64,000 bases of DNA from Acidobacteriaceae bacterium (GCA_030041305.1 JASHOC010000235.1:1-64000), one strand, 5' to 3'; positions 47,152 to 57,567 are shown, counted from the stretch's first letter. Numbers and translations are program-made. Notes: generated from the sequence alone by a model not told the origin.

Positions 47152-47260
47152 GCGGTTCTCCAATTCCCGTGAAGTTTTGAGGGGCGTGCCGGGTGGCGTT
47201 TTCTTGGGAAAAACGCCACTCAACGTTCGAGGTTCTGCTCTACACCAATTGGAGAACCGC
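47152..47260 (+). repeat. 109-bp TIR element, copy A
   Basis: GCGGTTCTCCAATT...AATTGGAGAACCGC with internal hairpin GTGGCGTTTT-N7-AAAACGCCAC. Confidence 0.9.
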
Positions 47261-47342
47261 TATAATCCGCGCCTGATTGGGAAGGTTCGCGAGCCGATTG
47301 GGCGATTTGCATCGAAAAACGAAGAAATGCGCGCGGGTTGGG

Positions 47343-48761
47343 TCAGGATTCGAACGTGAGCTGAGGCGAAGCCCAAGGGGCCTGAGCGGGTTTGGGTTCC
47401 GAGGCCAAGTCGTAGACGAGGCGCTCGAGGACGAGGCGCTTGTCGGGCGGCGAGGAGCGGAGTTCGAGATCGGCGCGGGCGACCCGGCGCAGGCAGCGGG
47501 TGAGGTCGCGGCGGCTTTTGTAGCGGCGGGCCTGGCGGATGAGGTCGTCGGCGGCGAAGGGCGGCATGCGGAAGCCTTGCCAGAGCGCCTGCCAGATGGC
47601 GCGGGAGTCGCGCACGTTTTTCTCGAGGATGACGAGCATCTGACGGAAGGTGCGGGCGAGCATGTGGAGATGGCCGATGGCGGCGTCTTCTCCGGCGTCG
47701 GAGCTGTTGAGGAGGCCGTGGAGCAGAGCCAGGGCGCGGACGCGGTCGCGGGCGCTGATGGCGTCGGTGAGCTCGTAGAGGGAACGCTGCTTGGCGGCAA
47801 GGACCATGGTTTCGACGTCGCCGAGGGTGATGCGCGCGCTCCATCCCACGGACGAAGACCTATCCCCACCCCTGGAAGCAAGAGGCGCTTCCTGGGGACC
47901 CCGCCTGTCGGTGGGGGCCCCGGTCTTGCCGGTGGCGTAGAGGAGCAGTTTTTCGAGCTCGGAGGAGACGAGCATCATGTCGGCGCCGAGGGCGTCAGTC
48001 AACTCGCGGGCGGCGTCAGGCTCGAGGCGCAGGCCGGCCTCGTGCGCCGTGGCGACGGCCCAACGCATGGCGTCTTCTTCGCTGACGCGGGCCAGTTCGA
48101 TCATGCCGCAGTGTTGGCCGAGGGTCTCGGTGAGGCGTTCGTAGCGGTTTCTGTCGTCCATGTCCATACGGCGGGCGTCGGCGGGGATGCGCAGAAAGTC
48201 GGCGATAAACAGGAGCAGCGCTTGCGGGTTGGGAGAGCGGAAGTAGCGGTCGAGAGCGGCGAACTCGTCTTTTTTGGCGCCGCGGGTGTAGAGCTGGCGC
48301 ACGTTGCGCACAAAGATGACCTGGAACGGGGCCATGAGGGAGGGCGTTTGAGCGAGGTCGAGCACCTCGAAGAGGGAAGTGGAGGCGAGGTCGAGATCGG
48401 AGAGGCAGAAGTCGCGGAGATCAGGAGGCACGAAGGCTTTGAGCACCGCAGCGCGGCAACGGTCGAGAAGAAAAGTTTCGTCGCCGGCAAGGACGTAGCC
48501 GGGGCGGAGAGAGCCCTTGCCGACGGCCGCGGCGTCGATTTCGGCGATGAAGCGGTTGAGGGCGGAAAATCCCGCGCCCCAGCGGGAGGCAGTCAAAGGA
48601 GGGACTCCTTCGCGGGGGGCTCCGAGAGGGGCTGGAGCGCGGTGAGGCGTGACGGGCGGCGACGGGCGGACTGCATGGGCGCGGGCATCCTTCGACTTCA
48701 GGATACCTTTGCCGGCGACGGGCGAGCAGGCGATTTCCGGGGCGGGGCGCCGGAAAGACAA
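47343..48761 (-). CDS. holA: DNA polymerase III subunit delta
   Basis: YVLAGDETFLLDRCRAAVLKAF...DLAQTPSLMAPFQVIFVRNVRQL...ELTDALGADMMLVSSELEKLLLY; start uncertain (probably internal). Confidence 0.85.
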   Translation of the reverse strand: MSFRRPAPEIACSPVAGKGILKSKDARAHAVRPSPPVTPHRAPAPLGAPREGVPPLTASRWGAGFSALNRFIAEIDAAAVGKGSLRPGYVLAGDETFLLDRCRAAVLKAFVPPDLRDFCLSDLDLASTSLFEVLDLAQTPSLMAPFQVIFVRNVRQLYTRGAKKDEFAALDRYFRSPNPQALLLFIADFLRIPADARRMDMDDRNRYERLTETLGQHCGMIELARVSEEDAMRWAVATAHEAGLRLEPDAARELTDALGADMMLVSSELEKLLLYATGKTGAPTDRRGPQEAPLASRGGDRSSSVGWSARITLGDVETMVLAAKQRSLYELTDAISARDRVRALALLHGLLNSSDAGEDAAIGHLHMLARTFRQMLVILEKNVRDSRAIWQALWQGFRMPPFAADDLIRQARRYKSRRDLTRCLRRVARADLELRSSPPDKRLVLERLVYDLASEPKPAQAPWASPQLTFES

Positions 48762-48954
48762 CCGGAGACCTGGGGTTCATAAGGAACGAAGAGGCGCTCT
48801 TACGCGCTGCGGGGCTGGGCCGGGAGGCAGTCTCACTTTTGCCGGTGACAAGCCCGCTATCGCAAAAGCAATTATCATCCCGAAAGGAATTTGAGGTTCC
48901 GCCGCAACTTATCGGCAGCGGCAGGGCCTCGGCTGGCCGTTCGGAGACCCACTC

Positions 48955-50238
48955 ATGCAGGATTGGCTCAAAGTATTTCACGGTTCGCACCAGCCATTCC
49001 CGGCTCTGGAGATCGCACTCAAAATCGGCATCACCGTGGCCCTCGGCCTTCTGGTTGGCTTCGAGCGGGAATGGTCCAACAAGGACATCGGCGCGCGCAC
49101 GTTTGCGATGGCCGCGCTGCTCGGCCTGCTCAGTTCGCTGCTCGGGATCGCAGCTTTGCTCATCAGCGGAATGGCCGTGCTCCTTCTGATTGCTTTCGCC
49201 AACATACAAAGCACCAGGGTGGCAAGCAAACTTGAGGCGACGACCTCGCTGGCGCTGGCACTGATCTTCCTTCTGGGCATTCTCGTCGGGGAAGGCCACA
49301 TCTTCACGCCAGTCGCCTGTTCGATCCTGATCGCCATGCTGCTTGCGCTCAAGCCGCAATTCCGGGCGTTTGCCGGCGGCTTGACTCAGCAGGAAGTCCG
49401 CAGCGCAATCCTGCTGGCGCTTCTTGGGTTCGTGGTCTGGCCGCTGCTTCCGGACCGCTACATCGATTCCTGGAAACTGATTCAACCGCGGGAAGCCTGG
49501 ATTATTGTTGTCGTGATCGCATGCCTTGGCTTCATGAACTATGTGCTGCTGCGTGTGTACGGATCGCGTGGCATTTTTCTCACCGCAATTCTGGGCGGCT
49601 TGGTGAATTCCACCGCCACGGCTGCGGAACTCGCGTCGACGCTCTCGGCTACCGGTCTCGGTTCGCTCGCCGCACCGATGGTGTTGCTGACTTCAGTGGC
49701 CATGTTTCTGCGCAACATAACGATCCTGGCGATCTTTGTTCACGCAGCGGTGCGCACGGCCGCCCTCCCGCTGCTAGCCATGGCGGCCGTAGCGGGCCTG
49801 TGGATTTATCGGGATTATCGCAAAGGCGAAATCGCAAAGAACAGCCCCACCCTTGCACTGACATCGCCGATCTCGCTCATCAAGGTTCTGCGCCTGGCAT
49901 TGCTGTTTCTTACCATTCAGGTACTGGCGACTTTGGGCCAGCGCCATTTCGGAAGCACAGGCTTTGAAATCGTAAGCATACTCGGCGGCGTGGTGAGCAG
50001 TGCGAGCAGCACCGCCGCCGCGGCCAATCTTGCAATGCATCACGCTGTGACACCCGCTCAAGCGGGAATCGCGGCGGTCCTTACCTCGATGGCCAGCGCT
50101 TCGATGAACCTCCCGATGGTCCAAAGGCAATCGGGAACTCGACCCGCGATGCGCGAGTTGGTGATCAGCTCTGCAATGCAAATCGCGGCTGGAATCGGAG
50201 CGCTGGTTCTCCAGGTGAATTGGCGGAAGCTATTCTAG
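48955..50238 (+). CDS. MgtC/SapB + DUF4010 family membrane protein
   Basis: LKIGITVALGLLVGFEREWSNKDIGARTFAMAALLGLLSS; multiple TM. Confidence 0.88.
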   Translation: MQDWLKVFHGSHQPFPALEIALKIGITVALGLLVGFEREWSNKDIGARTFAMAALLGLLSSLLGIAALLISGMAVLLLIAFANIQSTRVASKLEATTSLALALIFLLGILVGEGHIFTPVACSILIAMLLALKPQFRAFAGGLTQQEVRSAILLALLGFVVWPLLPDRYIDSWKLIQPREAWIIVVVIACLGFMNYVLLRVYGSRGIFLTAILGGLVNSTATAAELASTLSATGLGSLAAPMVLLTSVAMFLRNITILAIFVHAAVRTAALPLLAMAAVAGLWIYRDYRKGEIAKNSPTLALTSPISLIKVLRLALLFLTIQVLATLGQRHFGSTGFEIVSILGGVVSSASSTAAAANLAMHHAVTPAQAGIAAVLTSMASASMNLPMVQRQSGTRPAMRELVISSAMQIAAGIGALVLQVNWRKLF

Positions 50239-50290
50239 CAGCCCGTGGTGAAATTCGAAGCTTCGCAAAAACCTTGCCTCAGCGGCTAAA

Positions 50291-50399
50291 GCGGTTCTCC
50301 AATTGGCGTAGAGCAGGACCTCGAACGTTGAGTGGCGTTTTTCCCAAGAAAACGCCACCTGGCACGCGTCTCAAAACTCCACGGGAATTGGAGAACCGC
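50291..50399 (-). repeat. 109-bp TIR element, copy B
   Basis: Reverse complement nearly identical to copies A and C. Confidence 0.9.
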
Positions 50400-50430
50400 C
50401 GTAAAGCCCCGCTGATTTTGGGTTACTTTC

Positions 50431-50450
50431 GGCACGACTAAAGTCGTGCC
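50431..50450. repeat. 20-bp palindrome GGCACGACTAAAGTCGTGCC
   Basis: 9-bp arms read directly. Confidence 0.6.
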
Positions 50451-50539
50451 CCTTCAAAACTGGACTTTCGCCATAGGCTGCTAGGCCACCCTGTCAAGGA
50501 ACGTATTCTTAGGCCGAACTGTACGTTGGCGAGGCCTGT

Positions 50540-50929
50540 TCAGACGCTCACCAGATTCTCCCCACACGAGGAAATGAAATCCAGAATCGTTTCCGGGAAG
50601 ATTGGCTTGGTCAACACATTCACGAAAGCTCCACTCTCGACGAAAATTCCTGCGCTTTCGACGGCGCTCGCGTGCCCGGACATCAGGAGCACCCTACAGT
50701 CGGGATAATGCACCGCAAAATATTGCGCCAGTTCGAAGCCATCGAGACCCGGCATCCGCACATCCGAAAGCAAAACATGAGGGTTGAATCGCCGCGCTGT
50801 GTCCACAGCTTCAAGGCCATCGTAGACCGCCAATGCGTTATGGCCGCTTCTATTCAAAATAAGGGCCAGCGTGTCCGCGAGGGAATGTTCGTCATCCACG
50901 ATGAGCACGCGGAAACTCTTGCAGGGCAT
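50540..50929 (-). CDS. CheY-like response regulator (receiver domain only)
   Basis: RVLIVDDEHSLADTLALILNRSGH...LLSDVRMPGLDGFELAQYF...VLTKPI. Confidence 0.9.
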   Translation of the reverse strand: MPCKSFRVLIVDDEHSLADTLALILNRSGHNALAVYDGLEAVDTARRFNPHVLLSDVRMPGLDGFELAQYFAVHYPDCRVLLMSGHASAVESAGIFVESGAFVNVLTKPIFPETILDFISSCGENLVSV

Positions 50930-51480
50930 AATCGTCTCCTTCTGGGCTCGGAGGCCCAACGAAGAGCAACGAGTGATGCAATCGCAGGGAAAGACAACGC
51001 GCGCCAGCCGGTGGCCTGTCGCAGCTAAACCTTATTGGGGGGTACGCCGCGAGCGATCCGATACGCAGTCGCTCGTTCTATTTACCCAGACGTCATATCG
51101 GCTATTCAGGTTTACACCGCGAGAATCCCGGCAGGAACAATGCGGCAAAACATTCTTTTTTCCGCAATTTGGCGCCGACATGCTCCCATCTTTTTCATCT
51201 CGAGGATACGGCTCGCAGGTCATTTGGTGTATCGCCGGCCGAAGCGGCTCTTGACAGGTTTTCGCCGGCGGGCGCGGAACGGGGGCGCCGGAAAGGCGAC
51301 CGGAGAAATCGTTAGACCCTGTGCCGGAGCAGATCGTCCCGGTTTCCCAGGTCCCAGAATCGGGACCCGGGGCGCCCAGCACACTCCGTTGCACGATCCC
51401 GTTCATCCGGAGCTGCGTGCGGATGCATATGCTCCCCAAGCACGCCGCGCCGGTTCCTCACGCCGCTCCGGTTCCCATGC

Positions 51481-53010
51481 TTAGCTGACGTTCTGCCAAA
51501 CAAACGAGGTAATGGAGTCCGCGGGCAACGCCAGCTTGAGGGTGTGGTCTCCGAGCCGGCACTGCACCGGTTGCTCAGCGTTGTTGCTGTTGGTGAGCAC
51601 CAGCACGCAACTCTTATCCGGATTGGCGGCGGCGACATGGTCGACGCCCGAGATGTCTCCAGAGGATGCGAAAATTCGCGCTCCTCTTTGCATGAGCTTG
51701 GAGTAGTGGGGGAAGGCGTAGTAATTCCCGCTATAGCTGAGCTCTTTGGTCTTGGAGTCGAGGGAGACGAGTCCGGCGCGGCGCATGGGACGAGGTGGAT
51801 TGGTGAGATCCGGCCGTCCGTTTTCATCGAGGAGCAGGTTCCAGACGCAGATGCACCGGGTCCAGTTGCGCAGCATACCGGTAAAGGCGCTGGACCATCG
51901 GGCCCAGTCGGTTCCGTAGGGAGGGTACTCATACCGGGGCTGCCGCCCGGGGCGTCTCTCTTCCGACGGGCCAAACAGATGAGCCGGCGGCCCGCCTTCA
52001 GTGAAATACATGTGCTTGTCGGGAAACATTTCATGAATGCGCGTCATGGCGTCGGGTGTACCCGCATAGGAGTGCCAGGCAACGCCATCCACGTACTTGG
52101 CGACTTGGGGGTTGCTCAGCTCGTCGGCGACCCGGCCCCATAGATTGTAGTTGTGATCGAGAATCCAGATCTTTGTGTCCAGGGAAGCTTGTTCGAGCGC
52201 AGGCCCCAGGTTCATCGCGACAAACACCATTTCATGTTGCTGGGCCCAGAGGGTCGCGGGAAAATGTCCGTCCTGGTCAGTATCGACCTCATTATTGACA
52301 GTGATCGCTTTGACCTTGACGCCGGCGCCGGCATACGCCTGAAGAAACTTGACGAAATATTGAGCGTGGGCGGCAAACCAACGCTCCTTCATACAGCCGC
52401 CGAGCATCGAACCGCCGCTCTTCATCCATCCCGGAGGACTCCACACAGACGAGAACAAATAGAGATCGGGATTGATTTGCTGGGCTTCGCGCAACGCGGG
52501 CACGATCCAGGCCTGGTCCTGTTCGACGCTGAAATGCTGCAACTCCGGATCGGGTTCGGGAGTGTCGTCGTAACTGTACATCTTGGTCGAGTAGTCACTG
52601 GTTCCGATACAGGTTCGCCCCACCGAAAGGCGCAAGCCAGAAGGTCCGTAGAGATCGGACAAAAACGCGTGGCGGGCGTCCGGATCCATGAGGTGCAGAT
52701 GGTAGCAGGAGGCGTCAGTGAAGGCGCCGCCAAACCCGAGGATTTCCTGATAGGTGGCGGCGGGTTCGAGATAGATCGCTAGCGGCGATACATCCTCACC
52801 GGTTTGCCATTGTGGCGGCGACTGAACCGGGCTGAATTTTTCGTGCGCGGTGGTTCTCCAGGCGCGCACCGCGCCGGGAACAAACGGGGAGTTTGCGGCG
52901 AGTGGTTTCGCCTCATCGGCAATGACGGCTCCGCCAGCCTCATTGGCGATGACGGCTCCGCCAAGGGACGCAGCGAGTTTCAGGAAGTCTCTACGGCTTG
53001 CGTTGGGCAT
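51481..53010 (-). CDS. GH30 family glucosylceramidase-like glycoside hydrolase, TAT-type signal
   Basis: ASRRDFLKLAASLG; EILGFGGAFTDASCYHL...RTCIGTSDYSTKMYSYDD...SSVWSPPGWMKSGG...ITVNNEVD...YFTEGGP. Confidence 0.9.
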   Translation of the reverse strand: MPNASRRDFLKLAASLGGAVIANEAGGAVIADEAKPLAANSPFVPGAVRAWRTTAHEKFSPVQSPPQWQTGEDVSPLAIYLEPAATYQEILGFGGAFTDASCYHLHLMDPDARHAFLSDLYGPSGLRLSVGRTCIGTSDYSTKMYSYDDTPEPDPELQHFSVEQDQAWIVPALREAQQINPDLYLFSSVWSPPGWMKSGGSMLGGCMKERWFAAHAQYFVKFLQAYAGAGVKVKAITVNNEVDTDQDGHFPATLWAQQHEMVFVAMNLGPALEQASLDTKIWILDHNYNLWGRVADELSNPQVAKYVDGVAWHSYAGTPDAMTRIHEMFPDKHMYFTEGGPPAHLFGPSEERRPGRQPRYEYPPYGTDWARWSSAFTGMLRNWTRCICVWNLLLDENGRPDLTNPPRPMRRAGLVSLDSKTKELSYSGNYYAFPHYSKLMQRGARIFASSGDISGVDHVAAANPDKSCVLVLTNSNNAEQPVQCRLGDHTLKLALPADSITSFVWQNVS

Positions 53011-53229
53011 CGTTCCCCCCCCGAAATTGCGGTTTGGTCAATGGGTATGTGTCACGCGGTTTTGCATGCGCCATTTCTTAAAAAGGATTTTGTAGCTCAA
53101 CCTTATAGCAGAACAATCGTTTGTTTGCAAATTTGTTGGCCGGATACTTGGGGTGTTTCGTTCGGGAAGCGAGGTCCTGGAGAGCGGCGCAGGCGCCGAG
53201 CGGGCGCTGTGCGGGCGCGGAGCGGGGCG

Positions 53230-53751
53230 TCAGAAGCTTTCGAGGAGGTCGGCCACGAGCTGGCGGGCGAAGTCGCGGGAGAGGCGCTCGACGGCGGCCG
53301 GGTCTTCTTCGAGGAAGGTGGGCAGGTCGGTGGTGGCCTGATACTGCTGGCGGTAGACGTAGTTCTTGTTCTGGTAGAGGATTTTGCCGTCGTGGCTGTT
53401 GAGTGTGACCGAAGCGACCACAGTGATGATGAAGCTCGACGACTGCTGGGTGACGGTGTTGTAGGTGAGGGGGGTGACCAGCTCCTTGAGGATGGCGCCG
53501 TGGAGCACGGCGTCGGCGTCGGGATCGGCTTTGGGCGTGATGTGAAAGCGGGTGCGGGCCAGCAGTTCGTGGATGACCGCTTCCGTCATGGCGGTTTCCG
53601 TGCCGTTGGCGACGGTCTGGTTTGCGAAGACGGGGACGGAGAGGGTGCGGACGTCGGGGGGGAGGTGGGTGGCGGCGCCCAGGGTGTGATAACCGCAGCC
53701 GCCAAGCGCGAGGAGCGCCAGGGCGAGCGGGGCGAGAAGCAAGGGGCGCAT
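53230..53751 (-). CDS. lptE: LPS assembly lipoprotein LptE
   Basis: Lipobox LGGCGYHTLG...VRTLSVPVFANQT...TEAVIHELLARTRFHI. Confidence 0.85.
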   Translation of the reverse strand: MRPLLLAPLALALLALGGCGYHTLGAATHLPPDVRTLSVPVFANQTVANGTETAMTEAVIHELLARTRFHITPKADPDADAVLHGAILKELVTPLTYNTVTQQSSSFIITVVASVTLNSHDGKILYQNKNYVYRQQYQATTDLPTFLEEDPAAVERLSRDFARQLVADLLESF

Positions 53752-54014
53752 AGGTTCATGGTAGCGCGGGCGCGGAGGGCGACGGCGTAATCAGGCCGGG
53801 CCTACCTGCCCGCCGTGGGCCGGCGAACGGCCGCCCGGCGCAACGAGACGCCGCGGAGCGCGTATGCTGACTGCCGAGGCGTTTATGGGATCCTACCCTC
53901 GCCGCAAAAAACGCGACAAGGATGGAGCACGCGGCGAAGTGGTGCGACAATAGCCGCAAGCCAGAAACTCCGGTGACGGCATCGTGTCGCTGGGGTAGAA
54001 AGAGGATTCCGATC

Positions 54015-54302
54015 ATGGCGGAATGCGCCGAACACGAGAGTGTGCAGGATGCTTATGTCTGTTCGCATCTGTTAACGGGCGACGGATTGGGTTTTGTGTT
54101 CTTCCCGGACGCGGGGAACGCGTGGCCGGATGCGTGGTGTCTGGCCTGCGAGGAGGTGCGCTGGAAGGCGGGGGGGTGGAACGAAGGCAACGAAAAGCTG
54201 GCGCAAATCACTCCGATATGCTCCGGTTGCTACGAGGAACTGCGGGCCAGGAACGCACGATCCGCGACGGGGAACGACTTACCCCTCGAACACGCCGCGT
54301 GA
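54015..54302 (+). CDS. Hypothetical small protein
   Basis: MAECAEHESVQDAYVCSHLLTGDGLGFVFFPD...WCLACEEVR. Confidence 0.55.
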   Translation: MAECAEHESVQDAYVCSHLLTGDGLGFVFFPDAGNAWPDAWCLACEEVRWKAGGWNEGNEKLAQITPICSGCYEELRARNARSATGNDLPLEHAA

Positions 54303-54501
54303 GGCGCCGCGGAGGGGAGTTCGGCCGCCGTTGCGGTTCTCGGCCGATGCCGTTCGTCCGCAGGCGCCGGGCCGGGCAATCGGCGGGCGCTTTCACTCCG
54401 GGACGGCCGGGCAAGGGAAGCCTGCCTCGGGCAGGGAATCGGCTCCTGCCGCCGCTCGCGTTGCCGCAGAGGCTTTGCGAAAGGACAGCCTTTGCTCCCG
54501 G

Positions 54502-56109
54502 TCATTCAGCCATGGCTGCCGCGCCGGCCTTGGCTTTGCGGCTGGCGGGAATCAGCAGCAGGGCAAGGGGAATGCAGGCCAGCGAGAGGTAGCCAAGCAG
54601 ACGGAAATTGTCGGCGTAGGTGAGCACGGCCGCCTGCTGTTGCATGCTGGCGTAGAGGGCGCCCAGCGCCTTCTGGTTCGCCGTAACGGCGTCCGCGCCG
54701 CCGGCAGCGAATCTTGCCGCCAGGCTCTGGAGCATGACCCGAAAAACCGACTCGCCTGCGGTCACGTGCGCCCCGAGGTAATTCTGGTGAATCTGCGCGC
54801 CGCGCGCCAGGAACGCGGTCAGCCCGGCGATGCCCACGCTGCCGCCGATGTTGCGCATCAGGTTATAGATGCCGGCGGCGTTGCCCATTTCCTCCTTGCG
54901 GAGCAGGCCCATGGCCATGGTGGTCAGGGGAACAAAGACGAAGCCGCCGCCAAAGCCATTGATGAAGTTGGGCACGACGACAGACTCCATGGAAATTCCC
55001 AAGTTGATGTGGCTCAACATGAGGGAGGAGACGCCGAAGATGGCGAGACCGGTGGAAAGCAGAATGCGGCCGTCGATGTAATTGACCAGGGAGCCCACCA
55101 CGAGCATCGAGACCAGCGAGCCGAGGCCGCGCGGACTGACGGCCAGGCCGCTCTGCAAGGCCGGATAGCTAAGCACGGTTTGCAAAAACAGCGGCATCAT
55201 GGCCGTGACGCCGTAGAGCACCACGCCGTAAAGGCCGGTGATCACCGTGCCCACGCCGAAGTTGCGATCCAGGAGCACGCGCAATTCAACAATGGGGTCG
55301 CGGTGGGCAAGTTCGCGGGTCACAAAGCCCAGGAACGCGGCCACCGAGACGGCCGTGAGCCAACGAATCCAGTCGGCTTCGAACCAATCGGCTTCCTGGC
55401 CCTTGTCGAGCACCAACTGCATCAAGCCCAGCCACAGGGCCATCAAGCCGAAGCCGAAATAGTCGATGGCGACGTGCGCGGCCCGACGCAGATAGGGAGG
55501 GTCTTCGATAAAGAGGTTGGCCATGAAGAGCGCTAAGAGGCCGACGGGCAGGTTGATATAGAAGATCCAGCGCCAGGAGTAGCTGTCGGTAATCCACCCG
55601 CCGAGGGTGGGACCGATGACGGGCGCGACCACCGTGCCCACGCCGTAGGCGGCCATGGCTTTGCCGTGCATCTCAGAAGGAAAGCTTTCGAGCAGGATCG
55701 ACTGGGCCAGAGGCTGCATGCCGCCGCCGCCCACGCCCTGCAACACCCGGGCCACGATGAGCATGGGCATGGCGATGGCCATGCCGCACAGGATCGAGGC
55801 CGAGGTGAAGGCGAGAATGGAGATCATGAGCAGACGCTTGCGGCCGATGCGCCGCGCGATCCATCCCGATGCCGGGAGCATGATGGCGCTCGAGACCAGA
55901 TAGCTGGTGAGCACCCAGGTGGATTCGTCCGTAGAGGCGGAGAGGCTGCCGGCAATGTGGGGCAGCGCCACGTTGGCGATGGAGGAGTCGAGGACCACCA
56001 TGAAGGTGGCGAGCATGACCGAGATGGCGACCATCCACGGGTTCACCGAGGGCTGCCATTCGGCAGCGGCGGCTTGCGTGTTGTGCAGCGCCTCGGTGGT
56101 CGTGCTCAT
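54502..56109 (-). CDS. DHA2 (EmrB/QacA) family MFS drug transporter
   Basis: MVVLDSSIANVALPHIAGSLSASTDESTWVLTSYLVSSAIMLPASGWIARRIGRKRLLMIS; 14 TM-like. Confidence 0.93.
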   Translation of the reverse strand: MSTTTEALHNTQAAAAEWQPSVNPWMVAISVMLATFMVVLDSSIANVALPHIAGSLSASTDESTWVLTSYLVSSAIMLPASGWIARRIGRKRLLMISILAFTSASILCGMAIAMPMLIVARVLQGVGGGGMQPLAQSILLESFPSEMHGKAMAAYGVGTVVAPVIGPTLGGWITDSYSWRWIFYINLPVGLLALFMANLFIEDPPYLRRAAHVAIDYFGFGLMALWLGLMQLVLDKGQEADWFEADWIRWLTAVSVAAFLGFVTRELAHRDPIVELRVLLDRNFGVGTVITGLYGVVLYGVTAMMPLFLQTVLSYPALQSGLAVSPRGLGSLVSMLVVGSLVNYIDGRILLSTGLAIFGVSSLMLSHINLGISMESVVVPNFINGFGGGFVFVPLTTMAMGLLRKEEMGNAAGIYNLMRNIGGSVGIAGLTAFLARGAQIHQNYLGAHVTAGESVFRVMLQSLAARFAAGGADAVTANQKALGALYASMQQQAAVLTYADNFRLLGYLSLACIPLALLLIPASRKAKAGAAAMAE

Positions 56110-56292
56110 CTTTCAATTCGCCATTTCGAAAACCGGACAGTCCCAGCCGGCGCAACCCGCGTGGCTCACGCCTGCAAGCCAACATGCCTCAGCCAACGCC
56201 GCAATGCAAGAGGGCGCTGGGAGAGGGCTCGCCGTGAGCGCTTCCGCAGCGGCTCGCGGGGCGGCTGCCCGCGACGGCGGCTCGCAGCGCGA

Positions 56293-57558
56293 TCAGATGG
56301 AACCCTTCGTCTTGCCCGTAATCTTCTGATCTCTTCCAAATTCAGTGCCGGCGGTGGTTTCCGGTTGGGCGGCGACTTCAGGCTCTTCGGCGCCCGGCAG
56401 CTCCGCATTTTCGATTGCGTCTTCAGCGAGCGCGTCGCTGCCGGGAACTGCGGCCGCGATGCTGCCCATAGGTTCGTCGTTGGCGGCTGCACGTTCTTCT
56501 TCGGCGGCGAGCTTGGATGTCCGTTTCGACCGGGTGGTCCTGGCTTTCGCAACGGCGCGTTGGGCGGGTTGTTTCGGCGGTGACGCTTTTTTCGCGGCGG
56601 CCGGAGTCCGGGCGGCGGACGGCCCCGCGCCCATGAAGGCTGACCAGCGCAGTTCCGGAGGCTGCGGCGCTTGGCGGGCCTTGGCGATGAGCAGGTCAGC
56701 CACGCGATCCACGATCCACTCAAAATGGGCGTCGCCGACCGAGTGCAGATCGGCGTCAGGCACGGGATTCATGAAGTCGATGGCGTAGGGAACGCCATGC
56801 TCGACCGCGAATTCGACGGTGTTGAGGTCGTAGCCGAGCGCACGGCAGAGGGTGAGGGCGTCCTGCTCGATGCGCTGGAGCAGCTTTTTGGACGCTGCGC
56901 CGCGTGGATCGGCCGAGAGGTAGCGCCCGGCGCGAGGCCGGCGCGGATCGTAGGGCATGGTGCGGACGTTCTTTTGGCCCACGACGAAGCAGCGGTAATA
57001 CTCAGTGAAAGGGACCGCTTTCTGGTAGATCATGCAGAGGTCGCGGGAGCGATCGTAGGCGTGGAAGAACTCTTCGCGGTTATGCACCTGTTGGACGCCG
57101 CGCCAGCCGCCGCCGTTCATGGGTTTGAGGAAACCGTGCTCGCCGACATAGGCGAAGACGCCGTCCCAATCGAGGGGAAACTCGAGATTGCGCATGGAAC
57201 GGGCGGTGGTTTCGCCGGGATGCTCCTTGTGCGGCAGGAGCACAGTGGGCGGGACGGCGACGCCGAGTTGGGCAGCGAGGGCGTAGTTGAAAAACTTGTT
57301 GTCGGCCGATTGCCAGAAGGGATTGTTGATGACGGCGACGCCGTGGAGCGCGGCGTGCATTAAAAAAGCGCGGTAGAAGGGGATTTCGTGGGAGATGCGG
57401 TCAAGGATGACCGCGTAGCGAGGACCGCGGTCGAGACGCACGGCTCCGGTAAGGACAAATTCGGCGCGGATTCCGTCGGCATGGCGGGCGTTGATGCGTT
57501 GGGCCAGCGCGCTGGGAAAGCTGTTTTCGATCCCGAAGAGGATGCCGATTTTTTTCAT
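56293..57558 (-). CDS. ATP-grasp-like protein
   Basis: MKKIGILFGIENSFPSALAQRIN...HGFLKPMNGGGWRGVQQVHN...TVEFAVEHGVPYAIDFMNPVPD; ORF extension upstream of 57558 is repeat-derived. Confidence 0.75.
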   Translation of the reverse strand: MKKIGILFGIENSFPSALAQRINARHADGIRAEFVLTGAVRLDRGPRYAVILDRISHEIPFYRAFLMHAALHGVAVINNPFWQSADNKFFNYALAAQLGVAVPPTVLLPHKEHPGETTARSMRNLEFPLDWDGVFAYVGEHGFLKPMNGGGWRGVQQVHNREEFFHAYDRSRDLCMIYQKAVPFTEYYRCFVVGQKNVRTMPYDPRRPRAGRYLSADPRGAASKKLLQRIEQDALTLCRALGYDLNTVEFAVEHGVPYAIDFMNPVPDADLHSVGDAHFEWIVDRVADLLIAKARQAPQPPELRWSAFMGAGPSAARTPAAAKKASPPKQPAQRAVAKARTTRSKRTSKLAAEEERAAANDEPMGSIAAAVPGSDALAEDAIENAELPGAEEPEVAAQPETTAGTEFGRDQKITGKTKGSI

Positions 57559-57567
57559 ATGCTTACG

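Noticed and set aside
47277-48782. 501-aa plus-strand ORF antisense to holA
   Set aside because: Val/Glu/Gly-rich, typical GC-driven shadow ORF; holA on the other strand has clear homology motifs.
54094-55536. 480-aa plus-strand ORF antisense to the MFS transporter
   Set aside because: His/Ala/Gln/Glu-rich shadow ORF; the MFS gene is well supported.
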